From: Sunxiuqinia rutila
GTDB taxonomy: Bacteria; Bacteroidota; Bacteroidia; Bacteroidales; Prolixibacteraceae
DNA: 64,000 nt
Assembly (NCBI RefSeq): GCF_050589705.1
Contig: NZ_JBNGOT010000003.1
Location: forward strand, 310,001 to 374,000
Direction: 5' to 3'
The notes under the pieces were generated by a model, which saw only the letters and a program-made list of their open reading frames with translations, did no database searches and was not told the DNA's origin. The translations under genes were made by a program, and so were the position numbers. This document shows, piece after piece, positions 26,043-35,050 of this stretch. The first letter of the stretch is position 1; each line of letters opens with the position of its first letter.

Positions 26043-26075
26043 GGCCGCCCTCGGCCTTCGAAACTTCGGGCGGCC
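26043..26075. repeat. GC-rich inverted repeat GGCCGCCC / GGGCGGCC
   Basis: An 8-bp all-GC stem with a 17-base loop, ending about 50 bases before the ATG of the small plus-strand gene. If transcribed it would form a strong leader hairpin. Its base composition stands out from the AT-rich surroundings. Confidence 0.6.
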
Positions 26076-26126
26076 CACAGTTAACAACGAAATTCTTCGT
26101 TATTCTAATCGCCTAAATTAATCATT

Positions 26127-26450
26127 ATGGCAACACTTAACGAAAAAGAAAGTCGTGATTTTGTTTCGCAGGTCATTGTCATGGTCGATCAAAATGCCAG
26201 CATGCTTACCGATGCCGGGTTCGATCCTACCGCTCGCTCTGCCGAGCTAAAAACAAAACTGCAAACAGCCGACGAAGCCGAGGGTGAGCAACAAAAAGCC
26301 CAGGCCATTGCGCTCGATGCCACCAAACATGCCAATGCCACACTTCGAGTGGCTTACGACGATGCATCGGCTTTCATAAACCTGATTGAAGGTTTACTGG
26401 GGAAAGACAACAGCCTGGTGCATCAATTGCGCCAGCTACGCAAAAAGTAA
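26127..26450 (+). CDS. Small helical protein of unknown function
   Basis: A 107-residue soluble protein I cannot assign to a family. It begins MATLNEKESRDFVSQVIVMV and is Ala/Gln/Glu-rich, predicted almost all helical, with no signal peptide or membrane segment. It looks like a compact helical bundle (ADEAEGEQQKAQAIALDATK in the middle). Coding is supported by the full-length frame, the structured leader upstream and the terminator right after it. It is isolated on the plus strand between a sigma-factor remnant and a tandem repeat. Confidence 0.7.
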   Translation: MATLNEKESRDFVSQVIVMVDQNASMLTDAGFDPTARSAELKTKLQTADEAEGEQQKAQAIALDATKHANATLRVAYDDASAFINLIEGLLGKDNSLVHQLRQLRKK

Positions 26451-26468
26451 TTTTGCAATCGTTAAAAG

Positions 26469-26492
26469 TTCCGCTTCCAAACTGAGGCGGAA
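26469..26492 (+). terminator. Intrinsic terminator after the small helical protein gene
   Basis: TTCCGC and GCGGAA form a short stem with a 12-base loop, followed directly by a T8 run. It lies 19 bases after the stop. Confidence 0.75.
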
Positions 26493-26550
26493 TTTTTTTT
26501 GTCCCATTCCTCCCAACTAAAACCCCTATTTTCAACACAAAAAGAAGAAA

Positions 26551-26915
26551 GCCATCTTCCGTCAGCGAATCGTTCTACCCCATCCGATGATGGCTATCTT
26601 ATGGAAGAGGAAGGCTATCGGGTAGAAGATCAGGAAGATCTTATGGAAGATGATGGTTCTACCCCGCCCGATGGACATTCTCGGGCATAAGATGAAGACC
26701 ATCTTCCATCAGCGAATCGTTCTACCCCGTCCGATGATGGCTATCTTATGGAAGAGGAAGGCTATCGGGTAGAAGATCAGGATGATCTTATGGAAGATGA
26801 TGGTTCTACCCCGCCCGAAGGACATTCTCTGACATAAGATGAAGACCATCTTCCATCAGCGAATCGTTCTACCCCATCCGATGATGGCTATCTTATGGAA
26901 GAGAATGGCTCTACC
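26551..26915. repeat. 147-bp tandem repeat, about 2.5 copies
   Basis: Two full units (26551-26697, 26698-26844) and a partial third (26845-26915) are nearly identical, with an exact 147-base period. Each unit holds internal inverted motifs: CCATCTTCC against ATGGAAGATGATGG, and TTCTACCC (26573-26580, 26657-26664) against GGGTAGAA (26620-26627), so units can fold in more than one way. The period is 49 codons. One frame reads a near-identical acidic peptide (with YLMEEEGYRVEDQ) in each unit, but ends in TAA at the same place every time, so it is probably not a gene. Confidence 0.85.
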
Positions 26916-26924
26916 CTTAATACA

Positions 26925-26967
26925 AAAAGCGCCCAAAGCCCTATTTTATTAGGTTTTGGGCGCTTTT
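26925..26967. terminator. Bidirectional intrinsic terminator before the GH29 fucosidase 3' end
   Basis: AAAAGCGCCCAAA and TTTGGGCGCTTTT form a 13-bp stem around a 17-base loop, A-rich on the left and T-rich on the right. It separates the repeat array from PUL 2 and is about 75 bases from the fucosidase stop. Confidence 0.75.
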
Positions 26968-27040
26968 GCAGTTAATATTGGGATGTTTTAATCCATCTTG
27001 CTTATAAATGAAAGCTTAGGAAGAACTGATATTTTCAAAA

Positions 27041-28567
27041 TCATTTCATATCTGGATACTTGTACAAGCCGACTTCAGCAATTGTAGGTTGCAATCTTGA
27101 CTCTAAAATTCGAATTCTAAACTCGGATGCCTGAACCGGATCAAAATGTAAAAGTCTTTTATAGCCAACTGTGGTCCCTTTAGCGGCAACCTTCCATTCC
27201 TTACCATCCCAATACTCCAATTCAAATTTTTCAATCCGCTGACCAACTCGAATATTTTCCTGAAGACATAGTACATCAACCAATTGTGGTTTTGGTAAAG
27301 TAACCTGAATTACTCCATTCTCTTGATTGGCCGACGATATCCAGTGTGTTGAATTATCCTGGTCTTTAATTTTTTCAACATTCTCTCCATCAGATTTCAA
27401 ACTGGCATCGGAAATATAATTTGTTCCATAAAGTTTATCAATTCCTGCTTTTAAGCCTTGAAGTGACTTTACATCATTCTCATGAATTAGTCCTCGTCGA
27501 TCTGGAGGTAAATTCAACAACAGAACACCATTACGTCCGACTGAACTAAAATAAATATCCATCAACTTTTGAGGAGATTTAACCAAGGTATCTTCTTTTT
27601 CATGGTAAAACCATCCGGGACGAATGGAGACATCAGTTTCGGCAGGGTACCAGATTAACGCTTTTGCATCGGCAATAGCTGTGCGACTCCCCAAATCCTG
27701 TTTCGTAAAATCCCCTTGAGGAACAAAATTCATATTTATTTGCGAATCAGAGGCTATCAATTCTTGGTCTTGCATATCTGCAGGAAGAACACTCCACTCA
27801 GTTTCGCGGCCATAACCGGTTTCGGTTCCAACCCAACGAACATCAGGCCCCATCACTGCAATCACCGCTTCTGGTTGGAGCTCCCGAATCAAACCATAGT
27901 ATGCTTCCCAGTCATAAACCTGTCGTTTACCATTGGGGCCTTCACCACAAGCACCATCAAACCAAACCTCATCAACTTTCCCATAGTTTGTAAGTAGCTC
28001 CGTCAATTGATTCATGAAGTATTCATTATATTTAGGAGAATCGCCATAAACGGATGAGTTTCGATCCCAAGGCGACAGATAAACCCCAAAACCAAGGTCA
28101 AATTCGCGACAGGCCTCTGCAACTTCCTTAACAACGTCACCTTTCCCCTCTTTCCATGGGCTTTGCTTTACGGAATGGTCAGTGTATTGGCTTGGCCAGA
28201 GACAAAATCCGTCGTGATGCTTTGCCGTTAAGACGACTTGCTTGATTCCAGACTCTTTACATACTCTCACCCATTGCCTGGCATCAAATTCGGTTGGGGT
28301 AAAGAGCCTTGGATCCTCACTGCCATCCCCCCATTCTCTTCCTGTAAAAGTGTTGATTCCAAAGTGGAAAAAAGCAATAAACTCCAGCTCTTGCCAACGT
28401 AATTGCCTTGGCGAAGGAGTAATATTAGCTGCAACTTCAACAATATCGTCAAGAGTTGCTCCTGGTTCAATAACTTTATAATTGGATTTGACTCCATTCG
28501 TGTCTTTCTGACTGTTACAGCCAGTCATTACAGATAGTGCTAATAAAAAAATAACTAAACCTTTCAT
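27041..28567 (-). CDS. Alpha-L-fucosidase, GH29, with C-terminal discoidin-like domain
   Basis: Cleaves terminal alpha-L-fucose. The protein has 508 residues from the ATG chosen, which starts a lipoprotein signal (GLVIFLLALSVMTGC). A longer frame upstream lacks one. The catalytic GH29 barrel spans about 45-365: FFHFGINTFTGREWG, VLTAKHHDGFCLWPS, and the nucleophile Asp in VDEVWFDGACGEG (about residue 204). The C-terminal part (about 395-508) resembles an F5/8 type C (discoidin) sugar-binding domain (FELEYWDGKEWKVAAKG, FRIRILESRLQPTIAEVGLY). It is the last gene of PUL 2, 88 bases after susD. Confidence 0.92.
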   Translation of the reverse strand: MKGLVIFLLALSVMTGCNSQKDTNGVKSNYKVIEPGATLDDIVEVAANITPSPRQLRWQELEFIAFFHFGINTFTGREWGDGSEDPRLFTPTEFDARQWVRVCKESGIKQVVLTAKHHDGFCLWPSQYTDHSVKQSPWKEGKGDVVKEVAEACREFDLGFGVYLSPWDRNSSVYGDSPKYNEYFMNQLTELLTNYGKVDEVWFDGACGEGPNGKRQVYDWEAYYGLIRELQPEAVIAVMGPDVRWVGTETGYGRETEWSVLPADMQDQELIASDSQINMNFVPQGDFTKQDLGSRTAIADAKALIWYPAETDVSIRPGWFYHEKEDTLVKSPQKLMDIYFSSVGRNGVLLLNLPPDRRGLIHENDVKSLQGLKAGIDKLYGTNYISDASLKSDGENVEKIKDQDNSTHWISSANQENGVIQVTLPKPQLVDVLCLQENIRVGQRIEKFELEYWDGKEWKVAAKGTTVGYKRLLHFDPVQASEFRIRILESRLQPTIAEVGLYKYPDMK

Positions 28568-28655
28568 TTGTCTTTTTTTAAGGTAGAAAAATACGAAGTC
28601 TGCATTATTCTCTTTTAAGAACAATACAGACTTCGTTATCATTTACAACACAATT

Positions 28656-30419
28656 CTAATTCCAGCCAGGATTTTGTGTCAAATTTGGATTCAAACTTAG
28701 TTGATCTGTCGGGAGTGGATTTAGGTATAACTTGTCATCCCATGTTCGGGACGAATTCGCGTAAACCTTCAATAGTTTTTTATCGGCTCCATCCCAATCT
28801 GTGAACTCATAAAACGAGCGACCTTCGAATTGATTAGTGCCTCCAAATAGTTTTTTATAACGTTCGATAACCTCATCATTAACCGACATTCCCAACATCG
28901 TTTTAGGATTTTCAATTAATACACCCGCATTCCACCGACAAATATCATCCCAACGAAAACCTTCAAAGGCGAGTTCAATTCGACGCTCTCTTCTGATTTC
29001 ATATAATAAAGGTGAAATGGCATAACCATACCTTGGTTGTCCATCAACCAAAGCAAGTGGATCTTCAGCAGGATTCAGAGATAAACGCCCCATTTCAAAC
29101 ACCCCAGGTTCATCAAGCCGTTCTCTTAACTTATTTATGGAAAGATCGATGTCGGGTTGAGAGATCGTGCCCAATTCTGCTTTGGCTTCAGCGTAAATCA
29201 GCAATACTTCAGCATACCGAAAAACATACCAATCATAGGTTGTCTGATTGGCTTCATTTTGTGCAGGAACGGGATCTCTAAATTTTGAAGCCAAATAACC
29301 TGTTGGACACTCATTTACTGCGACAGTTGTTGCTGGATAAGAAATTGGACGTGATCCATCCAAATAATATGGTAAATTCTTATTATCAACCATATTTCTT
29401 AAACGAGGATCTCGATTGGTCATTTCCAATTGTAACGAATCATCTCCTTGGTAAAGTGGACTCAGTGCGATTGGAAGCCCATCAACACATACAAACGATT
29501 CGATAAAATCCTTACTAATCCCCCATCCTGTCTGGTTCACTTGCCTGGACAAACCATGCATCAATTTATCTTTTACATAGATCCTGGGAAGTACACATTC
29601 TTGATTACTGGTCAGGTCTTCCTGAATGAATTGTTGGCGATAAAACAATGGATAATCCTCAAACGTGAAAGGTGCATTCCCCTTTACAATAGCATAATTC
29701 CCCTCATCCATAATCTGTTTCGAGGCAGTAGCAGCCTTTTCCAGATAAGACTCCCAACCACTTAAGTTCCGGTATTTCATCCAGGTACCTTCAAACAAAC
29801 AAACACGAGCTAAAAGCTGAAGTGCAGCAAACTTATGAAGACGTCCATTTTCAACATCTTGCGGAAGTTTTAGATTTAAAGCAGCAAACTCTAAATCTTC
29901 GATTACTTTGTCTATAACAAACTTTCGTGGATCCCGAGCATTAAAAAGAAGCTCGTCGTCTGTCGTGATAAGGTCCTTATCTAACCAAGGAACATCTCCA
30001 AAGGCTTTCACCTTATTAAAATATTCATGGGCTCTGAAAAAACGAATTTCCCCTACATAGTGAGCGATCTCTTGTTCATCACCTTCCACCGTCTGATAAT
30101 GAGATAAAAAATAGTTGACATTACGGATATTACTCCAATTGCTAATTGCCCATCCACCTCCACTTCCGGGAACGGTGATGTTGTTAAACAGACGGTTATC
30201 TGGAGAGTTCGTAACACAATTATCGCTCGTATTATCAAGCCATTGACTTGGAGAGGAAAGTGTTGTATAAAAGTTATTAGCATACAACTTCAGATCATCG
30301 GTCTTCTTCCAAAAATTGAGATCTGTGATTGCATCTTCAGGAACTGTATCTGTTACATCACACGCTCCCAAGGCCAACACAAACCCTATAAGAATAATTA
30401 TAAATTTATATCGTTTCAT
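28656..30419 (-). CDS. SusD/RagB-family outer-membrane lipoprotein (PUL 2)
   Basis: The surface glycan-binding partner of the SusC encoded upstream, 587 residues. Lipoprotein signal IIILIGFVLALGACD with Cys at about 20. Next come the family's N-terminal EDAITDLNFWKKTDDLKLY and TPR-like helices such as GEIRFFRAHEYFNKVKAFGD. Near the end RRERRIELAFEGFRWDDICR and the C-terminal signature LPTDQLSLNPNLTQNPGWN are both canonical. It starts 19 bases after susC. Confidence 0.95.
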   Translation of the reverse strand: MKRYKFIIILIGFVLALGACDVTDTVPEDAITDLNFWKKTDDLKLYANNFYTTLSSPSQWLDNTSDNCVTNSPDNRLFNNITVPGSGGGWAISNWSNIRNVNYFLSHYQTVEGDEQEIAHYVGEIRFFRAHEYFNKVKAFGDVPWLDKDLITTDDELLFNARDPRKFVIDKVIEDLEFAALNLKLPQDVENGRLHKFAALQLLARVCLFEGTWMKYRNLSGWESYLEKAATASKQIMDEGNYAIVKGNAPFTFEDYPLFYRQQFIQEDLTSNQECVLPRIYVKDKLMHGLSRQVNQTGWGISKDFIESFVCVDGLPIALSPLYQGDDSLQLEMTNRDPRLRNMVDNKNLPYYLDGSRPISYPATTVAVNECPTGYLASKFRDPVPAQNEANQTTYDWYVFRYAEVLLIYAEAKAELGTISQPDIDLSINKLRERLDEPGVFEMGRLSLNPAEDPLALVDGQPRYGYAISPLLYEIRRERRIELAFEGFRWDDICRWNAGVLIENPKTMLGMSVNDEVIERYKKLFGGTNQFEGRSFYEFTDWDGADKKLLKVYANSSRTWDDKLYLNPLPTDQLSLNPNLTQNPGWN

Positions 30420-30438
30420 ATTTTACTAGTTTAGCATT

Positions 30439-33400
30439 TTAAAAAGTAAGATTTAAACCAAAAGAATAAGATTTTGGGACTGGATAGCTCATTAAATCAG
30501 TATTCTCGGGATCATAAAGATCAGATAGCTTCGTAATTGTAAAGATATTTTGCCCTGTAAAGTAGAAACGAACTTTATCAATAGGGCTTCTATAAATCCA
30601 CCTTTCAGGAAGTGTATATCCTAAAGTTAATTGCTTCAATCTTATATAAGAAGCATCTTGAAGATACAAAGTTGAAGCCTGTCGGTTTCCATGTCCTCCA
30701 TTGATGTAGGGACGAGGTAGTCTGGCATCTTTGTTATCCTCTGACCAATAATCCAACGTTTCTTTCATTGGAACATCCCATTGACTTCCGATTCCAAAGA
30801 AACGGTTGCTTCCTGTCCATAAATCACGTTTTCCAACACCCTGAAAGAAAAGGTTTAAATCAATTCCTTTCCAGGAAGAGTTTATTTGCATTCCGTACTG
30901 GTAGCGAGGAGTACTATTACCAATAATAAGTTTATCCCCATGATCAGATAAAGTATTGCTGCCCCATGAAATTTCATCGTCGTCATTCTGATTAACATAC
31001 TTAACATCTCCAGTATTCCATTGTCCTCCGTATAATTTAGATTGATCTACATGGTTGGCGATTTCTTCCTCAGTTTGAAATAAGCCACTTGCTTCATAAC
31101 CCCATATTTCATTAATTTTTTGTCCAACATAGTAGTTCCCTAAATCTCCGGTAGGGTTGTCAAACTTCGTAATTTCAGACTGGTAATCGGCTATATTAAA
31201 TGATACATTATAGGAAAAATCTTTGATTCGATCTTTCCATGTAGCTGTAAATTCCCATCCATAGGTCTTCATATCAGCCGCATTTTCCCTAGGGACACCG
31301 GTGCCTAATACTGCAGGTAAAGGCTTGCCTGATGTTAACATTCCAATCGTATTGCGTTGATAAACATCCACTGTTGCTAAAAGCTTGTTTTCCCAAAGCC
31401 CTACGTCTACACCAATATTCCATTGATTTACCTCTTCCCATGTAAAAGAAGGACTAACTAACGATCCCGGCGATACACTAACTGGTAAAATACCACCTAA
31501 CATATAAGAAGTGGCCGTATTAATTCCATAATTTGAGATATAAGGGAAATCGCTACTGCTTACAACTTGGTTTCCTAAAGAACCATAAGAAGCTCTCAAC
31601 TTTGCTTCGCTAACAACATGCTTCAAACCGTCCCAAAAGCCTTCTTCAGAAAAACGCCAGGCAGCTGAAACAGAAGGGAAAAATTCAGCACGGTCTCCTT
31701 TCGGAAACTTTGAAGAACTATCGTACCGTCCATTAGCTTCCAGGAAATATTTCTCAGCATAATTGTAATTAAATCTGAAAAATGCTCCTTGCACCGCCCA
31801 AGAAGAAGCACTACCATTCACGTAATCTTCTCCGGTAGCCCGGTTTATTGCCGGGAGATCATTATCAATCAGGTTTTCGCGTTTCGCATAAAACCATTTC
31901 AGATCTTTGGTCTCCTGGTTGTACCCCACAAGAACTTTAAAATTATGGTCTTCAAGCGATTTCGTGTAATCGGCATAAGCATTCAAAGCCTTGTAGTAAT
32001 CATTGCTATTCTCTAATGCTACTGAGTTGGGATTTACCCAAGGATAAATGTTTGATTTACCAGGTTCTGCCCAATATTCAGAAAATAGTCTTGAGGTACG
32101 CTCTTTATTCCATGAATATGGATTAAAGGTGTAATCAACATTTACTTTTACATCTTTTATCGGTCGGATTTCAACAGCTCCAGTTAACCAGAGATCGTTT
32201 ACTTTGCGCTGATCATAGCCTCCTTCTGCTCCAACAGCAAAGGGATTGGTAAAAGATCCTTGTCCTGCCCAATTACCATCAGGATGTCTTACCGGCATCA
32301 AAGGGCGAAGATCGTTTTTTAGTTGTCCTGAATATTCTGATATTCCTGACCAGCCATTGCTACCTCCTGAAGGGTGATCTTCAAAAGAATAAGTATACTT
32401 GGCACGCCCTGAAACGGATATCCATTCTAATACATCAACATTTAGATTCAAGTTTATATTATGACGTCGGTAAGTATCATCATATGATCTTAAAAAACCA
32501 TTTTGATCTAAATATCCATACGACATAAAATATTGGATCTTTTCAGTTCCTCCCGAAAGACTGGCATTTACTTGTTTCAGAATTCCATTTTGATAAAGTT
32601 CACTTGCCCAATCGGTATTTCCTGCATAATTATATTTTCCATTCGTGTCTATTTCCGGATCATAATAAACTGGGGAGTTATTAACTGGATCTTCGTAATA
32701 TTTCAATGCATGATCCATTAACCTTTGATCAAAGTAATTGCTTCCTCCTGCATTTATACTAGCCGTATTCATATATGTGATATACTCCCAGCTATCAGCA
32801 TACTTAGGAATATTGGTCGCTGAGGTTACCGTATACGAACTCGAAACATTCAGTTTAGGAGCTTGTTCCCGCTTGCCCTTTTTTGTTGTTATTAAAATCA
32901 CCCCATAAGCTGCTCTCGCTCCATAAATGGCAGCAGATGCAGCATCCTTCAAAACAGAGACACTTTCTACATCATCCGGGTTAAGAAGATTGGGATCTTG
33001 AACAACACCATCAACTAAAACTAAAGGACTTCCTCCATTTAAAGAAGTTGTTCCTCGAATATTGAACGTTGCGCCTTGCCCAGGAGCATAATTCTGAGAA
33101 ACTTGCAGATTGGGAATTGTTCCCTGTAGTCCTTGCCCGAGGTTCGTTATTGGTCTATCCTCCAACACATCACTGGAAACAGAACTTACTGCACCCGAAA
33201 GATTTACTCTTTTTTGTGTTCCATAGCCAATAGCCACTACTTCTTCCAAACCAATGGCATCTTCAACAAGTGTAACATTAATTGTTGTTTGATTACCAAC
33301 TCCAATTTCCTGAGTCCGCATCCCAACAAAAGAAAAGACCAAAATAGCATCTGCCGGAACGTTTTCAATGATATAGTTACCATCAAAATCTGAAATTGCA

Positions 33401-33873
33401 CCTTGGGTTGTCCCTTTTATGATTACAGTAACTCCAGGCAAAGGTTGTCCAGATGAATCAGTTACTCTTCCGGTCATCTGCTTTTGCTGCCCTGCATTTG
33501 ATGTTTCTCCAGTCAAAATAATCTGGCGATTATTTATGGTATAGCTGACATCTGAGTTTTCAAATAAGACATCCAAAACTTCTGTAATCGACTTTTCATT
33601 CAGGTTGAGCGAAACCTTTTTGTCAAGTGAGACCCCTTGACTATTGTAAAAAAAGAAGTAGTCCGTTTCATCTTCAATGATTGCCAGCACCCTCGTGATG
33701 GATACATTGGCAACATTCAGGTTTAGTCTCTGAGCTTGAGCAAAGTTGTCAACTGCAAATAGTTGCAAACTTGTCAAAATCATCAAAAAGATTGTTAATC
33801 TCATAATTTTTAGCAGTTTACTAACACTGGCATGAAAATACCAGTGGTCCTTTAGGAACCATTTTTTTTTCAT
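30439..33873 (-). CDS. SusC/RagA-family TonB-dependent receptor with STN domain (PUL 2)
   Basis: Outer-membrane importer of 1144 residues. After a long basic leader and signal peptide (ending near DNFAQA, about 47) come an STN domain (about 50-118, LNVANVSITRVLAIIEDETD), a carboxypeptidase-like domain (about 134-212, MTGRVTDSSGQPLPGVTVII), the plug (from about 218, GYGTQKRVNLSGAVSSV) and the barrel ending in SFGLNLTF. The STN domain and the FecR and sigma genes upstream indicate ligand-driven signalling. The ATG overlaps an antisense promoter box. Confidence 0.95.
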   Translation of the reverse strand: MKKKWFLKDHWYFHASVSKLLKIMRLTIFLMILTSLQLFAVDNFAQAQRLNLNVANVSITRVLAIIEDETDYFFFYNSQGVSLDKKVSLNLNEKSITEVLDVLFENSDVSYTINNRQIILTGETSNAGQQKQMTGRVTDSSGQPLPGVTVIIKGTTQGAISDFDGNYIIENVPADAILVFSFVGMRTQEIGVGNQTTINVTLVEDAIGLEEVVAIGYGTQKRVNLSGAVSSVSSDVLEDRPITNLGQGLQGTIPNLQVSQNYAPGQGATFNIRGTTSLNGGSPLVLVDGVVQDPNLLNPDDVESVSVLKDAASAAIYGARAAYGVILITTKKGKREQAPKLNVSSSYTVTSATNIPKYADSWEYITYMNTASINAGGSNYFDQRLMDHALKYYEDPVNNSPVYYDPEIDTNGKYNYAGNTDWASELYQNGILKQVNASLSGGTEKIQYFMSYGYLDQNGFLRSYDDTYRRHNINLNLNVDVLEWISVSGRAKYTYSFEDHPSGGSNGWSGISEYSGQLKNDLRPLMPVRHPDGNWAGQGSFTNPFAVGAEGGYDQRKVNDLWLTGAVEIRPIKDVKVNVDYTFNPYSWNKERTSRLFSEYWAEPGKSNIYPWVNPNSVALENSNDYYKALNAYADYTKSLEDHNFKVLVGYNQETKDLKWFYAKRENLIDNDLPAINRATGEDYVNGSASSWAVQGAFFRFNYNYAEKYFLEANGRYDSSSKFPKGDRAEFFPSVSAAWRFSEEGFWDGLKHVVSEAKLRASYGSLGNQVVSSSDFPYISNYGINTATSYMLGGILPVSVSPGSLVSPSFTWEEVNQWNIGVDVGLWENKLLATVDVYQRNTIGMLTSGKPLPAVLGTGVPRENAADMKTYGWEFTATWKDRIKDFSYNVSFNIADYQSEITKFDNPTGDLGNYYVGQKINEIWGYEASGLFQTEEEIANHVDQSKLYGGQWNTGDVKYVNQNDDDEISWGSNTLSDHGDKLIIGNSTPRYQYGMQINSSWKGIDLNLFFQGVGKRDLWTGSNRFFGIGSQWDVPMKETLDYWSEDNKDARLPRPYINGGHGNRQASTLYLQDASYIRLKQLTLGYTLPERWIYRSPIDKVRFYFTGQNIFTITKLSDLYDPENTDLMSYPVPKSYSFGLNLTF

Positions 33874-33880
33874 AAATTTG
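33873..33880 (+). promoter_or_regulatory. Antisense -7 promoter box TAAATTTG overlapping the susC start codon (PUL 2)
   Basis: An exact TAnnTTTG match on the plus strand, starting on the complement of the A of the susC ATG, the same place as in PULs 1 and 3. A TTTA at 33851-33854 is a weak -33 candidate 18 bases upstream. Confidence 0.5.
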
Positions 33881-33885
33881 ATTTT

Positions 33886-33953
33886 TCATTGAGTTAATTA
33901 TATACCTATGATTAATTCTCAAAGGACAGTGTTCGCACCACTGTCCTTTTTTT
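33886..33953 (+). ncRNA. Predicted cis-antisense RNA to the susC leader (PUL 2), about 68 nt
   Basis: A plus-strand RNA predicted from the box at the susC start to a strong terminator: an 11-bp stem AAAGGACAGTG/CACTGTCCTTT with loop TTCGCAC (33921-33949), running into a T7 tract. The T-run lies on the strand opposite to susC and fecR, so this is not a terminator of the sense operon. The RNA would end just before the fecR stop and cover most of the susC leader. The start point and expression are inferred. Confidence 0.55.
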
Positions 33954-33954
33954 A

Positions 33955-35001
33955 TTATTCAGCCCATATTGTCACATTTCGGTTTATTTGTTTAGTTTTC
34001 AAAGGCGTTGACAGTTCAATCATTTTCAAGACTTCACCCAACGTTTCATCTTGTATGGTTGCTTTAAAACTATATTCAGAGGTAGACACTCCTTCTTGCA
34101 ATTCAATTTCACAGTTATACCATCGTTCCAATTGTTGAATAACTTCAGGTAAGGCAGTATCGTCAAAAATAAGCTGCCCGTCTTTCCAGGAAGTTATAAG
34201 CCGGGTATTTACCTTTTCAATGCTAAACTGATGGGTTGATTTATTTAAGCTTGCCTGCTGCCCCGGTACGAGCTGCGCTATTTCCTTTCCACTCGGAGTC
34301 AGCAGGGCAATTTTCCCCTCTTCAAGCGTTGCATTAAATTGAAGATCATTCGCATAATTCGACACATCAAACGATGTGCCCAGCACCTGAATATTTAACT
34401 CGCCGGTTTCCACAACAAATGGACGGTTTTTATCTGATGCTACTTTAAAGTAACCTTGCCCCGATAACTTTACGATCCGCTTCTTTTGCTCTCCAATGGC
34501 AACCGGGAACTCAAGTTTACTGGCCGAATTAAGCCATACTTCGGTTTTGTCCGGCAATGTAAAATGCACCCTTGATCCCGGAGTCGCTATTACTTCCTGC
34601 ATCACAACTTGTCCGGAACCTGATTGATTTTGTTGAAATACGGTATAAAGCAAGAAAGAAGAAACAAGCAGTAAGGGAATAAATAATACAGCAGCAATCC
34701 GCATCAAATTCGTTTTCCAATTCGTGAGCCAGCGGTTTGACCTGGATTGATCTTTGGCAATAAAAGAAAGCAGCTTGGTCTGAATCAAGCTTAAATCTGC
34801 ACCTTCTGCCTGCTCCATTTGGCTCATCGAATCCCAATGCCGCTGCATGAGCTCATTCAATTGCTCATCCTTGTAGGTTGCTTTAATGCAAGCTCTTAAC
34901 ACCTCCTTTTCTGACTCACTAATCTTCCCATACTGAAGTTTGTTAAGCCATTCTCTGCTATTAAATTGAGTTATTGCCATCTTTTTTTGTGTGCTTTTCA
35001 T
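33955..35001 (-). CDS. FecR-family anti-sigma factor (PUL 2)
   Basis: Anti-sigma factor of 348 residues. The cytoplasmic part is about 1-85. One membrane segment spans about 89-114 (RIAAVLFIPLLLVSSFLLYT). The periplasmic FecR domain follows (about 125-230, HFTLPDKTEVWLNSASKLEF, GQGYFKVASDKNRPFVVETG), then a DUF4974-like end (FDDTALPEVIQQLERWYN and SFKATIQDETLGEVLKMIEL). It lies between sigma and susC and would relay the SusC signal across the inner membrane. Confidence 0.95.
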   Translation of the reverse strand: MKSTQKKMAITQFNSREWLNKLQYGKISESEKEVLRACIKATYKDEQLNELMQRHWDSMSQMEQAEGADLSLIQTKLLSFIAKDQSRSNRWLTNWKTNLMRIAAVLFIPLLLVSSFLLYTVFQQNQSGSGQVVMQEVIATPGSRVHFTLPDKTEVWLNSASKLEFPVAIGEQKKRIVKLSGQGYFKVASDKNRPFVVETGELNIQVLGTSFDVSNYANDLQFNATLEEGKIALLTPSGKEIAQLVPGQQASLNKSTHQFSIEKVNTRLITSWKDGQLIFDDTALPEVIQQLERWYNCEIELQEGVSTSEYSFKATIQDETLGEVLKMIELSTPLKTKQINRNVTIWAE

Positions 35002-35050
35002 TCAGCTATACACACAAACATGTACTTCCCCCTATCGAAGAATGCTATTT

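Larger units (their letters stand above)
25581..26126. other. Long intergenic region with three inverted repeats
   Basis: About 545 bases between the sigma remnant and a small plus-strand gene. It holds three inverted repeats (listed separately) in its last 230 bases. A 72-codon minus-strand frame (25650-25868) has no recognisable features and is not called. Confidence 0.5.

Noticed and set aside
26499..26690. Short acidic reading frame at the start of the tandem repeat
   Set aside because: It stops at a TAA repeated in each unit, follows a terminator and has no recognisable start region. The 147-bp periodicity explains the open frame.
26551..26915. Tandem repeat as a CRISPR array
   Set aside because: The whole 147-base unit repeats with no variable spacers, and no cas gene is near.
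33921..33953. Hairpin between fecR and susC as a sense terminator or attenuator
   Set aside because: The T-run is on the plus strand; on the transcribed minus strand an A-run precedes the stem and no T-run follows. This holds for all three loci.
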